A stretch of 64,000 nucleotides of DNA, taken from contig CANGJM010000010.1 in the NCBI GenBank assembly GCA_947454525.1, positions 62,001-126,000 on the forward strand. Reading direction: 5' to 3'. The DNA comes from Flavobacteriales bacterium (lineage in GTDB: Bacteria; Bacteroidota; Bacteroidia; Flavobacteriales_D; Crocinitomicaceae). This document shows positions 1 to 7,817 of the stretch, piece after piece. A model generated the notes under the pieces. That model did no database searches and was not told the DNA's origin. It worked only from the letters and a program-made list of their open reading frames with translations. The position numbers and the translations under genes are program-made. How positions within the stretch are numbered: the stretch's first letter is position 1; the number at the start of each line of letters is the position of its first letter.

Positions 1-194
1 ACGAAATCGTATTTTCCTTTCGCATAATAGTTACGGTCGTGCAACCAACTGATTTCCGTCAAGTAATGCAGGGGTCCTAGGTATGCATATGCCAATAAGA
101 ATGTTTCAAATGGATAAAAGTATGCAAGTACCGCTGTAATAAGCATTAATCCAATGTTGGCGTAGTTGATTTTGTCTTCTCGTAATGCATTCAT
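1..194 (-). CDS. N-terminal part of a multi-pass membrane protein (runs off the left edge)
   Basis: Starts at ATG 194 and is still open at base 1, so only about 64 residues are visible. The protein begins MNALREDKINYANIGL and has a hydrophobic segment (about 13-35), then a second hydrophobic stretch leading into HYLTEISWLHDRNYY. A good TAnnTTTG box lies 20 nt upstream, which supports the start. I do not recognise the family; an integral membrane protein is the most that can be said. Confidence 0.6.
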   Translation of the reverse strand, partial: MNALREDKINYANIGLMLITAVLAYFYPFETFLLAYAYLGPLHYLTEISWLHDRNYYAKGKYDF

Positions 195-213
195 GTTGGT
201 CGATTTTATCTAA

Positions 214-221
214 CAAATTTA
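214..221 (-). promoter_or_regulatory. Promoter -7 box for the gene at 1-194
   Basis: TAAATTTG on the minus strand matches the Bacteroidota -7 consensus TAnnTTTG; it implies a transcript start near 207 and a short leader before ATG 194. Confidence 0.5.
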
Positions 222-325
222 ACGAAAATAATAGCTAAAAAAAAGGTGTGAACAATTTCGATAATTATATAGAAAGATTCTAAGATTGAATGGGTTTCCA
301 TCACCTATTTTTAACCTTATCCAAT

Positions 326-520
326 TCAAGAACCCATTCCATTTCTAAAAAGGATGGCTAAACTGAAAAAGAAAAGGAATACAGATAAGGCAAAAGCCAA
401 AAGCAAGCCGACAAGCAACTTTACGCCATTGGTTTGACTACTGAATTTCCAAACGATTGGGATGCATAAGAATGGTGTGGCAAACATCAAATACCAACAT
501 ATTTCACCGATTACATCCAT
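326..520 (-). CDS. Small hypothetical membrane protein
   Basis: 64 residues, ATG at 520. Two hydrophobic segments (about 5-24 and 33-58) separated by the charged stretch WKFSSQTNG suggest a two-helix inner-membrane protein. No motif gives a function. It lies in the run of small minus-strand genes that fills the first 7.8 kb. Confidence 0.5.
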   Translation of the reverse strand: MDVIGEICWYLMFATPFLCIPIVWKFSSQTNGVKLLVGLLLAFALSVFLFFFSLAILFRNGMGS

Positions 521-562
521 TTTGTATTTGATTATATGCGAAGGTCATACATGAATTTTAGC

Positions 563-862
563 TTATTTCCACATTTCCTTGAAATATCGTTTTTGAACGA
601 AACGCTTTAGGAGGTCAAGAACCAGGAAAAAGATGAAAAAAATCAAAAAGTCTAACAGCAAATGCTTGCTTTTAAATCCATGTAATTGAAACTCCGTATA
701 CTTTGTGAAAAAGTAAAAATCATACGGCAGTCCTAGTTCAACAAATACGATTTCGTCTTCTAACATCAAGAACATCAATTGAACCATTCCGATTGCCATT
801 ACTACAACGAAGGAGCGAATGGAATAGTTAATGACGGCTAAAGACAATTTAAAAATGCGCAT
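563..862 (-). CDS. Small hypothetical membrane protein
   Basis: 99 residues, ATG at 862. An N-terminal hydrophobic segment (about 8-33), a soluble loop containing DFYFFTKYTEFQLHGFKSK, and a second membrane segment (about 68-86) followed by the basic tail KRFVQKRYFKEMWK. Unknown function; only the membrane topology is supported. Confidence 0.5.
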   Translation of the reverse strand: MRIFKLSLAVINYSIRSFVVVMAIGMVQLMFLMLEDEIVFVELGLPYDFYFFTKYTEFQLHGFKSKHLLLDFLIFFIFFLVLDLLKRFVQKRYFKEMWK

Positions 863-986
863 GAATTCCTATTTATCTTTGTTTAAATGAATGAAGGTGA
901 GCAACTCAAATTTAGGTAATAATCCACTGTTTTAGAGATATCAACAGGAATAAAAACCTAGTAGTCCAAATATTTTATCCCCAACT

Positions 987-1457
987 TTATTTCGGGATCA
1001 TGATCGACGAGAGAGCAGTCCATGAACCGAAAGAATATACATAACCTTCTTTAAAAAACGTAAGGAATCCCCTTCCTTTATAGGTTTTAAGAAACAACCG
1101 CGAATCGGGATACCCCCCTTTGACAAGCAAAGATCCAGGTAAATCGATTTCAAAATGTTTCTGTTCGATGTACAAATCAAACCTATATTCTAACTGTTCA
1201 TCTAGTTTGTTTCCTTTCAATTCAACATAGAAGTACCTGACTTGATACCTAGAAGTATCCTCCTGATCATCCACTTGCTCATAAGCGATGGTGTCCTTTT
1301 CATGTATGTTCATTTTTACTTTATTTACGCTAATGAACATCGAATCAATGAACATGTATTTATTCTTCTCCGATTTCAACTCATTCCTAAAGTAAAGGGT
1401 GTCCTGTGCATAGACCTCCATACTAATTAGGCAGCATACTAAACACAAAGATTTCAT
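987..1457 (-). CDS. Secreted hypothetical protein
   Basis: The open frame extends upstream to 1646, but the start is placed at ATG 1457. From there the protein opens with a clear signal peptide (MKSLCLVCCLISMEVYAQ, cleavage after AQ), whereas the 63 residues before it look non-coding. The mature part is about 138 residues, rich in charged and aromatic residues, with no motif I recognise. Probably periplasmic or surface-exposed. It lies downstream of the 1628-2101 gene on the same strand. Confidence 0.6.
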   Translation of the reverse strand: MKSLCLVCCLISMEVYAQDTLYFRNELKSEKNKYMFIDSMFISVNKVKMNIHEKDTIAYEQVDDQEDTSRYQVRYFYVELKGNKLDEQLEYRFDLYIEQKHFEIDLPGSLLVKGGYPDSRLFLKTYKGRGFLTFFKEGYVYSFGSWTALSSIMIPK

Positions 1458-1627
1458 ATTCAATGCAAGAGGAAACACCTTAAAGACATGAATTATATTA
1501 GCTAAATAAGTAAAAGGTTGGACTGTATTTCTTTGTTTCACAGTACTTAAAAATACAAAAAAAAGTTGGAGATTGATTTTATGAAACACTGTCTTAAACA
1601 CCATCCGAAGGATGACAAATTCAATAT

Positions 1628-2101
1628 TCAAATACTTGCCTTCCATTTTTTATTCAATTCCATCAAGGGTTGATAATTTTTATCTGAAACGAAAAACCTC
1701 AACTTCACTGTTGACTGATTCCATTCAAAATAGATGAAATTCGATTTACCGTCGTCCGGAAAGATCTTCTTAAAATTATCCAATCCTCTTCGACCTTCAT
1801 AACCATTTATCTTCAACTCTAAATGCGCCGTTTCCCCGATGGGTATAGGCTCATCGTTATTGATCTGGATGGTATCGTCAGTGAGGATTAACAGTCCTAC
1901 TTCCTCATCAAACTCAAAGAATTGCATCACCAGGCCTACGGGCAATATCAATACAAGGGATAGTACATTTAACGCAAGAATATTCCAAAAATTAGAATTC
2001 AACACCAACAAGATAAACCCGCAAAGGATTAGTCCAAGGAAGAATCGATACAATCCCATGGCTTTATTTTCTACAATTGGCAGTTTGATCTGTGTATTCA
2101 T
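1628..2101 (-). CDS. Hypothetical protein with two membrane helices
   Basis: 157 residues, ATG at 2101. After about 17 cytoplasmic residues come two hydrophobic helices (about 18-60), followed by a soluble domain of about 95 residues with the sequence LILTDDTIQINNDEPIPIGE. The layout resembles small membrane-anchored proteins that carry a PH-like or beta-rich domain, but I cannot name a family. A promoter-like box in repeat copy 2188-2263 lies about 90 nt upstream. Confidence 0.55.
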   Translation of the reverse strand: MNTQIKLPIVENKAMGLYRFFLGLILCGFILLVLNSNFWNILALNVLSLVLILPVGLVMQFFEFDEEVGLLILTDDTIQINNDEPIPIGETAHLELKINGYEGRRGLDNFKKIFPDDGKSNFIYFEWNQSTVKLRFFVSDKNYQPLMELNKKWKASI

Positions 2102-2187
2102 TTCCGCAAATTACGATTTATTCATCGTTGGCATACTAGTCTAGATGTACCGAGGTTTTCTCATCAGTCTAATCGTCTTTTTCCTAT

Positions 2188-2263
2188 TCAAAAATACGGA
2201 AATAAACGATGTGTTAAGACATGGGGAATTCCACTTGATTGCAAATCCGGCGGGGCCGTTTTT
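2188..2263. repeat. Dispersed hairpin/promoter repeat, copy A
   Basis: In plus orientation the copy reads TCAAAAATACGGAAATAA, a GTGT stretch, then an imperfect inverted repeat ending in CGGGGCCGTTTTT. The left end read on the minus strand contains TATTTTTG (2189-2196), a -7 box pointing at the gene starting at 2101. The hairpin sits just past the end of the 2274-2825 gene. Confidence 0.7.
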
Positions 2264-2273
2264 GGCAAGTATA

Positions 2274-2816
2274 TTAGTTTATCTTGAACATGCGAAACAC
2301 TTCCTCTAATTGAAGGTAGTATTTGTTGTCTTTCTTCGCTTCCATGACCTTTTTTCCGTCCAAGTGATACCTAATGTTTACGGCATCCATTTTCGCTATG
2401 ATCATTTCTTGTTTCGAATAGACTTTCACCTTTGAAAGTTGATCATCGTCTTCCAATTTGAACACATATCGAATTTCTTCGTTGATTTTACTTGTTACAT
2501 CCAGTGTCTTTCTGCTTTTTTCAATCGTTAAAATCACCTCATCATGGTAATACAAGGCGTACGTGTTTTTTCCAAAAAACTGTTGATGCTTGAATGCTAA
2601 AAGCGTATCGATTTGCGTTAAACGTATGTCTTTCGCTTGTTCATCCAATTGTAAATGTTCGATAGCCGTTCCGAAATTCCCTTTGCCATAAGCGAGGATT
2701 TTGTAGAGCATCTGTTTCTTTTTATCGGGACCAAAGATGGTTTCAAAATCCTTTTGAGCATAAAGGCAATTGGCGGAAATAGAGATTGTGAAAATGAACA
2801 ATAACAAACGAATCAT
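2274..2816 (-). CDS. Secreted hypothetical protein
   Basis: The frame opens at 2825, but the second Met (2816) gives a cleaner signal peptide, MIRLLLFIFTISISANCLYAQ, of about 21 residues; the first Met also remains possible. The mature protein is about 160 residues, rich in Lys/Asp/Glu, and contains GPDKKKQMLYKILAYGKGNFG. I do not recognise a family. Probably periplasmic or outer-membrane associated. Confidence 0.6.
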   Translation of the reverse strand: MIRLLLFIFTISISANCLYAQKDFETIFGPDKKKQMLYKILAYGKGNFGTAIEHLQLDEQAKDIRLTQIDTLLAFKHQQFFGKNTYALYYHDEVILTIEKSRKTLDVTSKINEEIRYVFKLEDDDQLSKVKVYSKQEMIIAKMDAVNIRYHLDGKKVMEAKKDNKYYLQLEEVFRMFKIN

Positions 2817-2903
2817 ACTTACCAATAAGGGTTAAATACATATTTTAGCTTTCCATCTCGATACCAGTGAACAAGCGAATAAAAACAATTCTTAAAGCTA
2901 CAA

Positions 2904-2970
2904 TGAATTCCGCCGGATTGCAAAAATAGCAGGACCGTTTATCGTCGGATTGCAAAGACAGCGGGGCGAA
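2904..2970. repeat. Dispersed hairpin repeat, copy B (two hairpins, no promoter part)
   Basis: Contains GAATTCCGCCGGATTGC followed by a degraded right arm, then a second shorter copy, CGGATTGCAAAGACAGCGGGG. The TCAAAAATACGG half found in other copies is missing. Confidence 0.6.
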
Positions 2971-2980
2971 TTTTATTGTC

Positions 2981-3313
2981 TTATTTTTTCTTAATACTTC
3001 TTTCTGTTACTAAAATAACAATAGTAAAAATGACAACACTTATGTTTAGCACATACAAATTTATCTCCAGAATTATTTTAATAAAAAATGAAACTGCAAA
3101 GAAAACAAAGTACAAGTTTCGGAATGATTGAATGCTAAAGCCATATCTTTTGTAGAATTCTAAAACCACAGTAACTAAAAATAGCAATGAATAAAAACAA
3201 ATGCTTTCCGTTCTTTTTACATAATTACCGAAATTTGGAAAGAAGAACTCTACAAACAAGGTTAAAAAAGTTATGGTGTAAACAATTTTTGAGACTTTAT
3301 TTAAATTCTGCAT
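2981..3313 (-). CDS. Small hypothetical membrane protein
   Basis: 110 residues, ATG at 3313. Four hydrophobic segments (about 10-28, 38-53, 62-80, 84-103) and a basic tail TERSIKKK. The codons are very AT-rich, like the neighbouring intergenic DNA. Function unknown. Confidence 0.5.
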   Translation of the reverse strand: MQNLNKVSKIVYTITFLTLFVEFFFPNFGNYVKRTESICFYSLLFLVTVVLEFYKRYGFSIQSFRNLYFVFFAVSFFIKIILEINLYVLNISVVIFTIVILVTERSIKKK

Positions 3314-3413
3314 TTTCTTCTTTTTTTTTAGAATTTATAAACTTACACTTATGTGCGTATGAATGCTCTAGTACGATCGTGTCCTAAAAATTGAGAGGGA
3401 CTCACCTTATTTC

Positions 3414-3911
3414 CTAATATTTTTTAGACTGGTATTTTGTCAAGAAAAAAGTTGGTTTTGCCTTGTTATTAGCACTTATTTGGTCATTACCATGAAGGAT
3501 TAAAACGTTGGGTGTTGAAAATTCAAATCGATACTTCATGCATTTATCTCCATTTTCAATTAAAATACAATTACCCTTTATTTCCCAACGACCTAATACT
3601 CTATCTTCCTTAACACTAGGTGTAATTTTCATGAAAGAAAAAACACCGCTTTTCCTGAAATTAAAAAGTTGGATTTTCTTCTCATTTTCTGGTCTATCAA
3701 TAACAATTTCATTTTCAGCAACTGAATCAATCCTCCAAGTACCGTAGCAAATTGATGAGTTTTCTTCTTTTTGATGAGTTGTTGGAATGTCCTTTTCTAC
3801 GTTCATTTGTGCGTTCATTTTTTTTGCCGACCCATTTTTACAGGATGAAAACAAAAAAATGACAGAATTTATTACGATTATCAAAGAGATTTTAATTGAT
3901 GTTTTCCACAT
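3414..3911 (-). CDS. Lipoprotein, possibly lipocalin-like
   Basis: 165 residues, ATG at 3911. The N terminus is a lipoprotein signal, with lipobox LFSSC and Cys at about residue 24. The body contains CYGTWRIDSVAENEIVIDR and VLGRWEIKGNCILIENGDKC. A GxW strand near the start of the body and a later RWEI strand are what lipocalin-like proteins of this phylum show, but the assignment is inference. The lipoprotein at 7053-7391 has the same general plan. Confidence 0.6.
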   Translation of the reverse strand: MWKTSIKISLIIVINSVIFLFSSCKNGSAKKMNAQMNVEKDIPTTHQKEENSSICYGTWRIDSVAENEIVIDRPENEKKIQLFNFRKSGVFSFMKITPSVKEDRVLGRWEIKGNCILIENGDKCMKYRFEFSTPNVLILHGNDQISANNKAKPTFFLTKYQSKKY

Positions 3912-4078
3912 ATTTTATTGATTTTTCATTTGACCTCTCTTCGTTGTTTCCACCTAGTATAAACAGCACAAATGGATAATCTCTTTATAAAGTATAACCT
4001 TCTTTTTTGTAGTAATAGAATGATTCGGACATGTATTTACAATTTGCAGCTAAAACAGTATGAAGACTTGTTTCATGA

Positions 4079-4150
4079 TCAAAAATACGGAAATAATTGG
4101 TGTGAAAATTTTTAGAAAGATCCGCAGAATTGCAAATCAAGCGGGACGGG
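4079..4150. repeat. Dispersed hairpin/promoter repeat, copy C
   Basis: Begins TCAAAAATACGGAAATAA, has the GTGTG motif and ends with TCCGCAGAATTGC plus a degraded right arm AATCAAGCGGGAC. The minus-strand TATTTTTG box is intact, but the nearest downstream start (3911) is about 165 nt away. Confidence 0.65.
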
Positions 4151-4160
4151 TTATGGTTCA

Positions 4161-4601
4161 TCATTTCACTTTCAAAAACATCCTAAAGACCCCATCTTTA
4201 TTATCAAAATAATAAAATGACACTTCATCTTTATAGTTGACAATTTTAAAGTTTTGGTAACAAAAGTATTCGCGTGACAAATACTTACTGATCTCCGTAT
4301 TATCCATTTCCATTTCAAGGGAATCCTTGTCGGTACAAATTATATCAAAAAATTCTAATCTTGTTTCACCCGTGTTATCCGTAAGCGACAACAAACCTAA
4401 ATTTTTCTTTTCGTTCAGCGCTATTTGAATTGATTTCAAATTGCCAATAAAGTTTTTGTCGAAAATTGACGCTTCATTTTTCAGCTGCGAAGAATCTATG
4501 AAAATTGTTTTTAAAGCACTATTTTCAACTACTATATCTACTTGTGAGAAGACAATTGAATGGCAAACTAAAAAAACTAAAATACCAATCAAATATTTCA
4601 T
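4161..4601 (-). CDS. Secreted hypothetical protein
   Basis: 146 residues, ATG at 4601, with the signal peptide MKYLIGILVFLVCHSIVFSQ. The mature part includes DIVVENSALKTIFIDSSQLK and shows no catalytic motif. Its leader and first seven codons match those of the next gene upstream (4768-5346), although the rest of the proteins differ. A promoter box in repeat copy D lies about 45 nt upstream. Confidence 0.6.
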   Translation of the reverse strand: MKYLIGILVFLVCHSIVFSQVDIVVENSALKTIFIDSSQLKNEASIFDKNFIGNLKSIQIALNEKKNLGLLSLTDNTGETRLEFFDIICTDKDSLEMEMDNTEISKYLSREYFCYQNFKIVNYKDEVSFYYFDNKDGVFRMFLKVK

Positions 4602-4637
4602 GTTTCAATTTTAATGGAAGGTGTTCAAGCGTTCCTG
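4602..4637. repeat. Duplicated leader, copy 1
   Basis: Plus-strand text from the start codon outward, TTTCAATTTTAATGGAAGG then TGTTCAAGC, is the same as at 5347-5378. The two copies lie in front of two genes that share only the first residues MKYLIGI. Confidence 0.7.
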
Positions 4638-4641
4638 TTAC

Positions 4642-4711
4642 TCAAAAATACGGAAATAAATAGTGTGTGGTGTTGGGGGAAAGCCGCAGGGTTGAAAATT
4701 CAGCGGGGCGG
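4642..4711. repeat. Dispersed hairpin/promoter repeat, copy D
   Basis: TCAAAAATACGGAAATAA, then GTGTGTGG, then GCCGCAGGGTTGAAAATTCAGC and GGGGCGG. The -7 box TATTTTTG on the minus strand points at ATG 4601. Confidence 0.7.
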
Positions 4712-4767
4712 AAACCTTGGAGTCCAAGCTGTACAGAAGCGTTCATTTGATCACCTGCAGTAAAAAA

Positions 4768-5346
4768 CTAGGGCAATAGTTTGATTGTTTTCGCACAATA
4801 AAGTAATTCCTTCATATGAACAACGTGGTCTTCATCTTTAAGTCCCTCAAGGCTTATTCCAACATAATTTGAAGCCTCTCCACGAAATAAAAAGCAAATT
4901 GATTCGTAGTCCTTTCCTCCTATTGTATAGATTGCATGTCCATAGTATGCTGGTAACGAAAGAAAATCCGTTAGTCCTTCTGAATGCATTCTGTAATTTT
5001 CAATCATTGGTAGTTTCGACGTCAGTCTTTTCCACGTCTTTTCCAAGGTCGTTTTTTTACCCGTAAAATGATATTTGAAAACAACTAACTTGCTCACGCC
5101 TTCTGAGATCAACTTTGTTGTATCTATAAAAGACTCCATACTTAATGTATCGCCGTTATCTTTCTCCGGTGATCCAAATCTCTTTGGCACTGAAATACTG
5201 TAATTTAATGTAGTACTTGTATAGGATCGAACATTAAAATTGGCGGAAATATCTTTCGTAAGTTCATTAAAAGACGGTTGCCTCTTACAGCCAGTTGCGA
5301 TGAGTATAACAGAAGAAAAAAATATAATGCCAATCAAATATTTCAT
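4768..5346 (-). CDS. Lipoprotein of unknown function
   Basis: 192 residues, ATG at 5346. Lipoprotein signal peptide MKYLIGIIFFSSVILIATGC with the lipid-accepting Cys at residue 20. The body (YSISVPKRFGSPEKDNGDTL, CAKTIKLLP at the end) resembles exported proteins with a PsbP- or DUF-type beta-sandwich fold, but I see no decisive motif. A promoter-like box of repeat copy E is about 45 nt upstream. Confidence 0.6.
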   Translation of the reverse strand: MKYLIGIIFFSSVILIATGCKRQPSFNELTKDISANFNVRSYTSTTLNYSISVPKRFGSPEKDNGDTLSMESFIDTTKLISEGVSKLVVFKYHFTGKKTTLEKTWKRLTSKLPMIENYRMHSEGLTDFLSLPAYYGHAIYTIGGKDYESICFLFRGEASNYVGISLEGLKDEDHVVHMKELLYCAKTIKLLP

Positions 5347-5378
5347 GTTTCAATTTTAATGGAAGGTGTTCAAGCTTT
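5347..5378. repeat. Duplicated leader, copy 2
   Basis: Same bases as at 4602-4633, in front of the 5346 start codon. Confidence 0.7.
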
Positions 5379-5386
5379 TTTGTCAC

Positions 5387-5560
5387 TCAAAAATAAGGAA
5401 TTAAACAGGGTGTGGGGTGTTTGAGGAATTCCCAAGGATTGAAAATCCAGCGGGCGGGTCGTGTGTGGCGGTTTAGAGAATTCCGCAGGATTGCAAATCC
5501 AGCGGGGCCGTTTTTCGTTGAGAAGAGCGCAAAGAGCAGCCAGCGGGGCCGTTTTTCGTT
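5387..5560. repeat. Dispersed hairpin/promoter repeat, copy E (three hairpin parts)
   Basis: One promoter half (TCAAAAATAAGGAATTAA) followed by three successive hairpin parts: near 5426-5456, a well-preserved one near 5478-5515 (CCGCAGGATT, GCA, AATCCAGCGG), and a partial right end CAGCGGGGCCGTTTTTCG at 5540-5558. The last two share GGGGCCGTTTTTCGTTGAG, so the element has been duplicated locally. Confidence 0.7.
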
Positions 5561-5616
5561 GAGTAAATCCGAAAGCATGTAGATTTTACGGAACGAAATC
5601 GCACAAATTTCTGGAA

Positions 5617-6171
5617 TTAATCCAAGTAATAAACAAAAATCAACCGATGAATTGTATCACTTTTAAAAGTAACCTTGATACTCATCGTAAAGGTAGAATC
5701 ACTCATCACAAGAGCTTTACTTCGGTCTTTTGTCAAATTTAACATCCGTTGTTTTAATTTTTTAGGCAGTGATCGGGTGTCTTCCATGTATGAATCGAAT
5801 ATCAATTTCGTTTTGGAATCTTTCTTTATATACCTATAAAAATTTTGACTTTTCGTAAGAATAAAAATCGTATCTCTGGATGAAGTCATCTCGTTCATGA
5901 ATGGTTTATAGAGATTATAATCATTCACTTCACTCATTAAAAAATCATAAAAATCTTCGGTCAACTGGGTATTTGAAATAGCATTTTGATCTGTTGTATC
6001 GTAGTAATCGAGTTTTAATAAATTATCAGTCATTTGTTGGTAACGCATGGAATCAATCTCCATTACCTTTTTACTTACCACATCTTCTTTACTTTTAAAT
6101 TTCCGATTTGGATGAACGCACGATGTTAAAACAAACAAGTATATTCCCAAAAACACGTTTCGATTTTTCAT
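5617..6171 (-). CDS. Lipoprotein of unknown function
   Basis: The frame opens at 6201, but ATG 6171 gives a lipoprotein signal (MKNRNVFLGIYLFVLTSC) and overlaps the stop of the upstream gene by 4 nt (ATGA), the usual arrangement for translational coupling. The mature part is about 167 residues, charged and mostly helical, with KVMEIDSMRYQQMTDNLLKL. No known motif. Probably lipid-anchored in the periplasm or outer membrane. Confidence 0.6.
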   Translation of the reverse strand: MKNRNVFLGIYLFVLTSCVHPNRKFKSKEDVVSKKVMEIDSMRYQQMTDNLLKLDYYDTTDQNAISNTQLTEDFYDFLMSEVNDYNLYKPFMNEMTSSRDTIFILTKSQNFYRYIKKDSKTKLIFDSYMEDTRSLPKKLKQRMLNLTKDRSKALVMSDSTFTMSIKVTFKSDTIHRLIFVYYLD

Positions 6172-6602
6172 AATTCTGACTCTATCTGATGCATCAAACA
6201 AGCTTCTTTAAAATCTAAAATCCCTTTCTCTAATTGTTCATTTAAAAAGCGTTTCACTTTTGCATAATCCAATTCTGCAGGGACATCAACGGAATACATC
6301 TGGTCCTTCATCCCTTCCCAACTACATCCAAAATTTTCTAAAATAGCCATGCTTTCATTTACTTCTGTTTCTTTAAAAAACACGAGTTGAACCGTTGAAT
6401 GTCCGGACATTCGAATTAATTGATCAAAGTACAATACCCCATTATCTTCTTTAACCGAAAAAACATCATTCAAGGCCAAATTAGGTGCGTAAAAAGGGAT
6501 GTTATCCACTTTGTAATGACCATCTTCCATTTTTTCAGCCCAGATTGCTTCTTCCTCAATGCGATCATTGTTTTTAAATACCAATACAACTTTGACTTTC
6601 AT
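6168..6602 (-). CDS. Hypothetical cytoplasmic protein
   Basis: 144 residues, ATG at 6602, stop overlapping the next start (ATGA at 6168-6171). Opens MKVKVVLVFKNNDRIEEEAIWAE and contains DNIPFYAPNLALNDVFSVKE. This pattern fits DUF4265-like proteins (pairs of strands, then GDVV/NDVF), a family known only from sequence. No signal peptide. The match is from memory of the pattern, so moderate. Confidence 0.6.
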   Translation of the reverse strand: MKVKVVLVFKNNDRIEEEAIWAEKMEDGHYKVDNIPFYAPNLALNDVFSVKEDNGVLYFDQLIRMSGHSTVQLVFFKETEVNESMAILENFGCSWEGMKDQMYSVDVPAELDYAKVKRFLNEQLEKGILDFKEACLMHQIESEL

Positions 6603-6640
6603 TGTTATTGCTTTAAATCGATTCTTTGATGAAATCCGTT

Positions 6641-6919
6641 TTAGTTCATGTTCAACTCTTGCTCTGAATTATCTTCAGATCGAATTTGAAAAAACCAATC
6701 ATAATCTCTGAATCGCATTTTGTTCAAGTTAGAAAGGTTTGATTGTATAAAAACAAATTCCTCTTCATTTAATTGTTGTGGGTCATAAAACTCAGAAGTT
6801 TCGTGTTTTAATATTTTGTTTTTTTTCAGTAACTGAATTTGATTATTTACGTCAATTTCTCCTACGAACTTACCGTCCTGCACATTGTAATATTCCAAAT
6901 ATAATGTGAGTACGTCCAT
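6641..6919 (-). CDS. Small hypothetical protein
   Basis: 92 residues, ATG at 6919, no signal peptide or membrane segment. Acidic and polar throughout (DVLTLYLEYYNVQDGKFVGE at the N terminus). Preceded at about 50 nt by the promoter box of repeat copy F. No family recognised. Confidence 0.5.
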   Translation of the reverse strand: MDVLTLYLEYYNVQDGKFVGEIDVNNQIQLLKKNKILKHETSEFYDPQQLNEEEFVFIQSNLSNLNKMRFRDYDWFFQIRSEDNSEQELNMN

Positions 6920-6969
6920 AAATCATCTACAAATTGAGGCTAAAAACATCATTGCGCTTTATCTTATGT

Positions 6970-7045
6970 TCAAAAATACGGAAATAGTTGGAGTGTATGG
7001 TCTTTGGGGATTCCGCAGGATTGCAAATCCAGCGGGGCCGTTTTT
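6970..7045. repeat. Dispersed hairpin/promoter repeat, copy F
   Basis: The most complete copy: TCAAAAATACGGAAATAG, then GTGTATGG, then GGATTCCGCAGGATTGCAAA, then TCCAGCGGGGCCGTTTTTCG. The minus-strand -7 box TATTTTTG is at 6971-6978 and reads toward ATG 6919. Confidence 0.75.
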
Positions 7046-7052
7046 CGATGAT

Positions 7053-7391
7053 TCATTTAACTGTATTCATTTCGCTCATTTTCACCTTCCGAAAGTTTAA
7101 ATCAGCATCATCTGGAGAAAACCAAAGTGTTTCATTGTTAAAAGTAACTTGATGAAACCCTTTTTTATTTTCATCATCTATCCAATCAGAAAATAAAACC
7201 TGTCCATTTTTAACAATCTTCCATCTCCCATAAGTCATGGAATGATTCAGATCATAAAGACGGTAACTACGATTCTTTTTTATTGATAATTTCTGACCAT
7301 AGTTATTGTAATAATCACCTATTAAATCATCCTTTCTTGTGCAAGAATAAAATAAAAAGAAACACAAGAGAAACGTTAGTTTTCTAATCAT
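7053..7391 (-). CDS. Lipoprotein, lipocalin-like plan
   Basis: Start set at ATG 7391 (not the frame opening at 7427) because it gives a standard lipoprotein signal, MIRKLTFLLCFFLFYSC. The mature part is about 95 residues: DLIGDYYNNYGQKLSIKKN, then YGRWKIVKNGQVLFSDW. A short GxW/GRW strand pattern suggests a small beta-barrel or lipocalin-like fold; this is inference. It lies just upstream of repeat copy F. Confidence 0.6.
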   Translation of the reverse strand: MIRKLTFLLCFFLFYSCTRKDDLIGDYYNNYGQKLSIKKNRSYRLYDLNHSMTYGRWKIVKNGQVLFSDWIDDENKKGFHQVTFNNETLWFSPDDADLNFRKVKMSEMNTVK

Positions 7392-7461
7392 GTTTTTGAA
7401 GGTTAAATTTGAATTTCCTTTTTTCAATTATCAATTTTCTTGTATTCTTTTTCAGCGGAGC

Positions 7462-7498
7462 TGGAATTCCGCAGGATTAAAATCCAGCGGGGACGTAT
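7462..7498. repeat. Dispersed hairpin repeat, copy G
   Basis: GGAATTCCGCAGGATTAAAA then TCCAGCGGGGACG; hairpin only, without the TCAAAAATACGG half. Confidence 0.65.
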
Positions 7499-7505
7499 TT
7501 ATGTA

Positions 7506-7790
7506 TTAACGTGCGAAGTTCGCGATCATGAGATGGAAAATACACATGACGACCACCACAATAAAACTAACTAAATTTAAACTAATCGATAAATGCCTTG
7601 AAAATGACGCGTTCCTTTTTCGCATAAAAAAGATGACTTCCCAAATCAATAAACCAATGGAAATCAAAACTGAAAACAATAGAAGTTCTATCGCTAATTG
7701 ACGTTCGAAAATACCGAGCAGCAACACAAGCGCTGGATTTAGGAAGGAACTGATTCTCCATGTTCTTGCTGGACTAATTCCCGTTTCCAT
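7506..7790 (-). CDS. Small hypothetical membrane protein
   Basis: 94 residues, ATG at 7790. Three hydrophobic segments (about 15-30, 34-55, 67-88) with the basic loop MRKRNASFSRH between the second and third. It sits 27 nt after the end of parC on the same strand and may be co-transcribed with it. Function unknown. Confidence 0.5.
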   Translation of the reverse strand: METGISPARTWRISSFLNPALVLLLGIFERQLAIELLLFSVLISIGLLIWEVIFFMRKRNASFSRHLSISLNLVSFIVVVVMCIFHLMIANFAR

Positions 7791-7817
7791 CTATCTAAGC
7801 TGGTTTAATGTAACGCA

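Noticed and set aside
1458-1646. N-terminal extension of the 987-1457 frame
   Set aside because: The 63 extra residues precede a perfect signal peptide, so they are not part of the protein.
5387-5578. Minus-strand open frame with PARWIFNPWEF-like text
   Set aside because: It is a translation of the dispersed hairpin repeat, not a gene.
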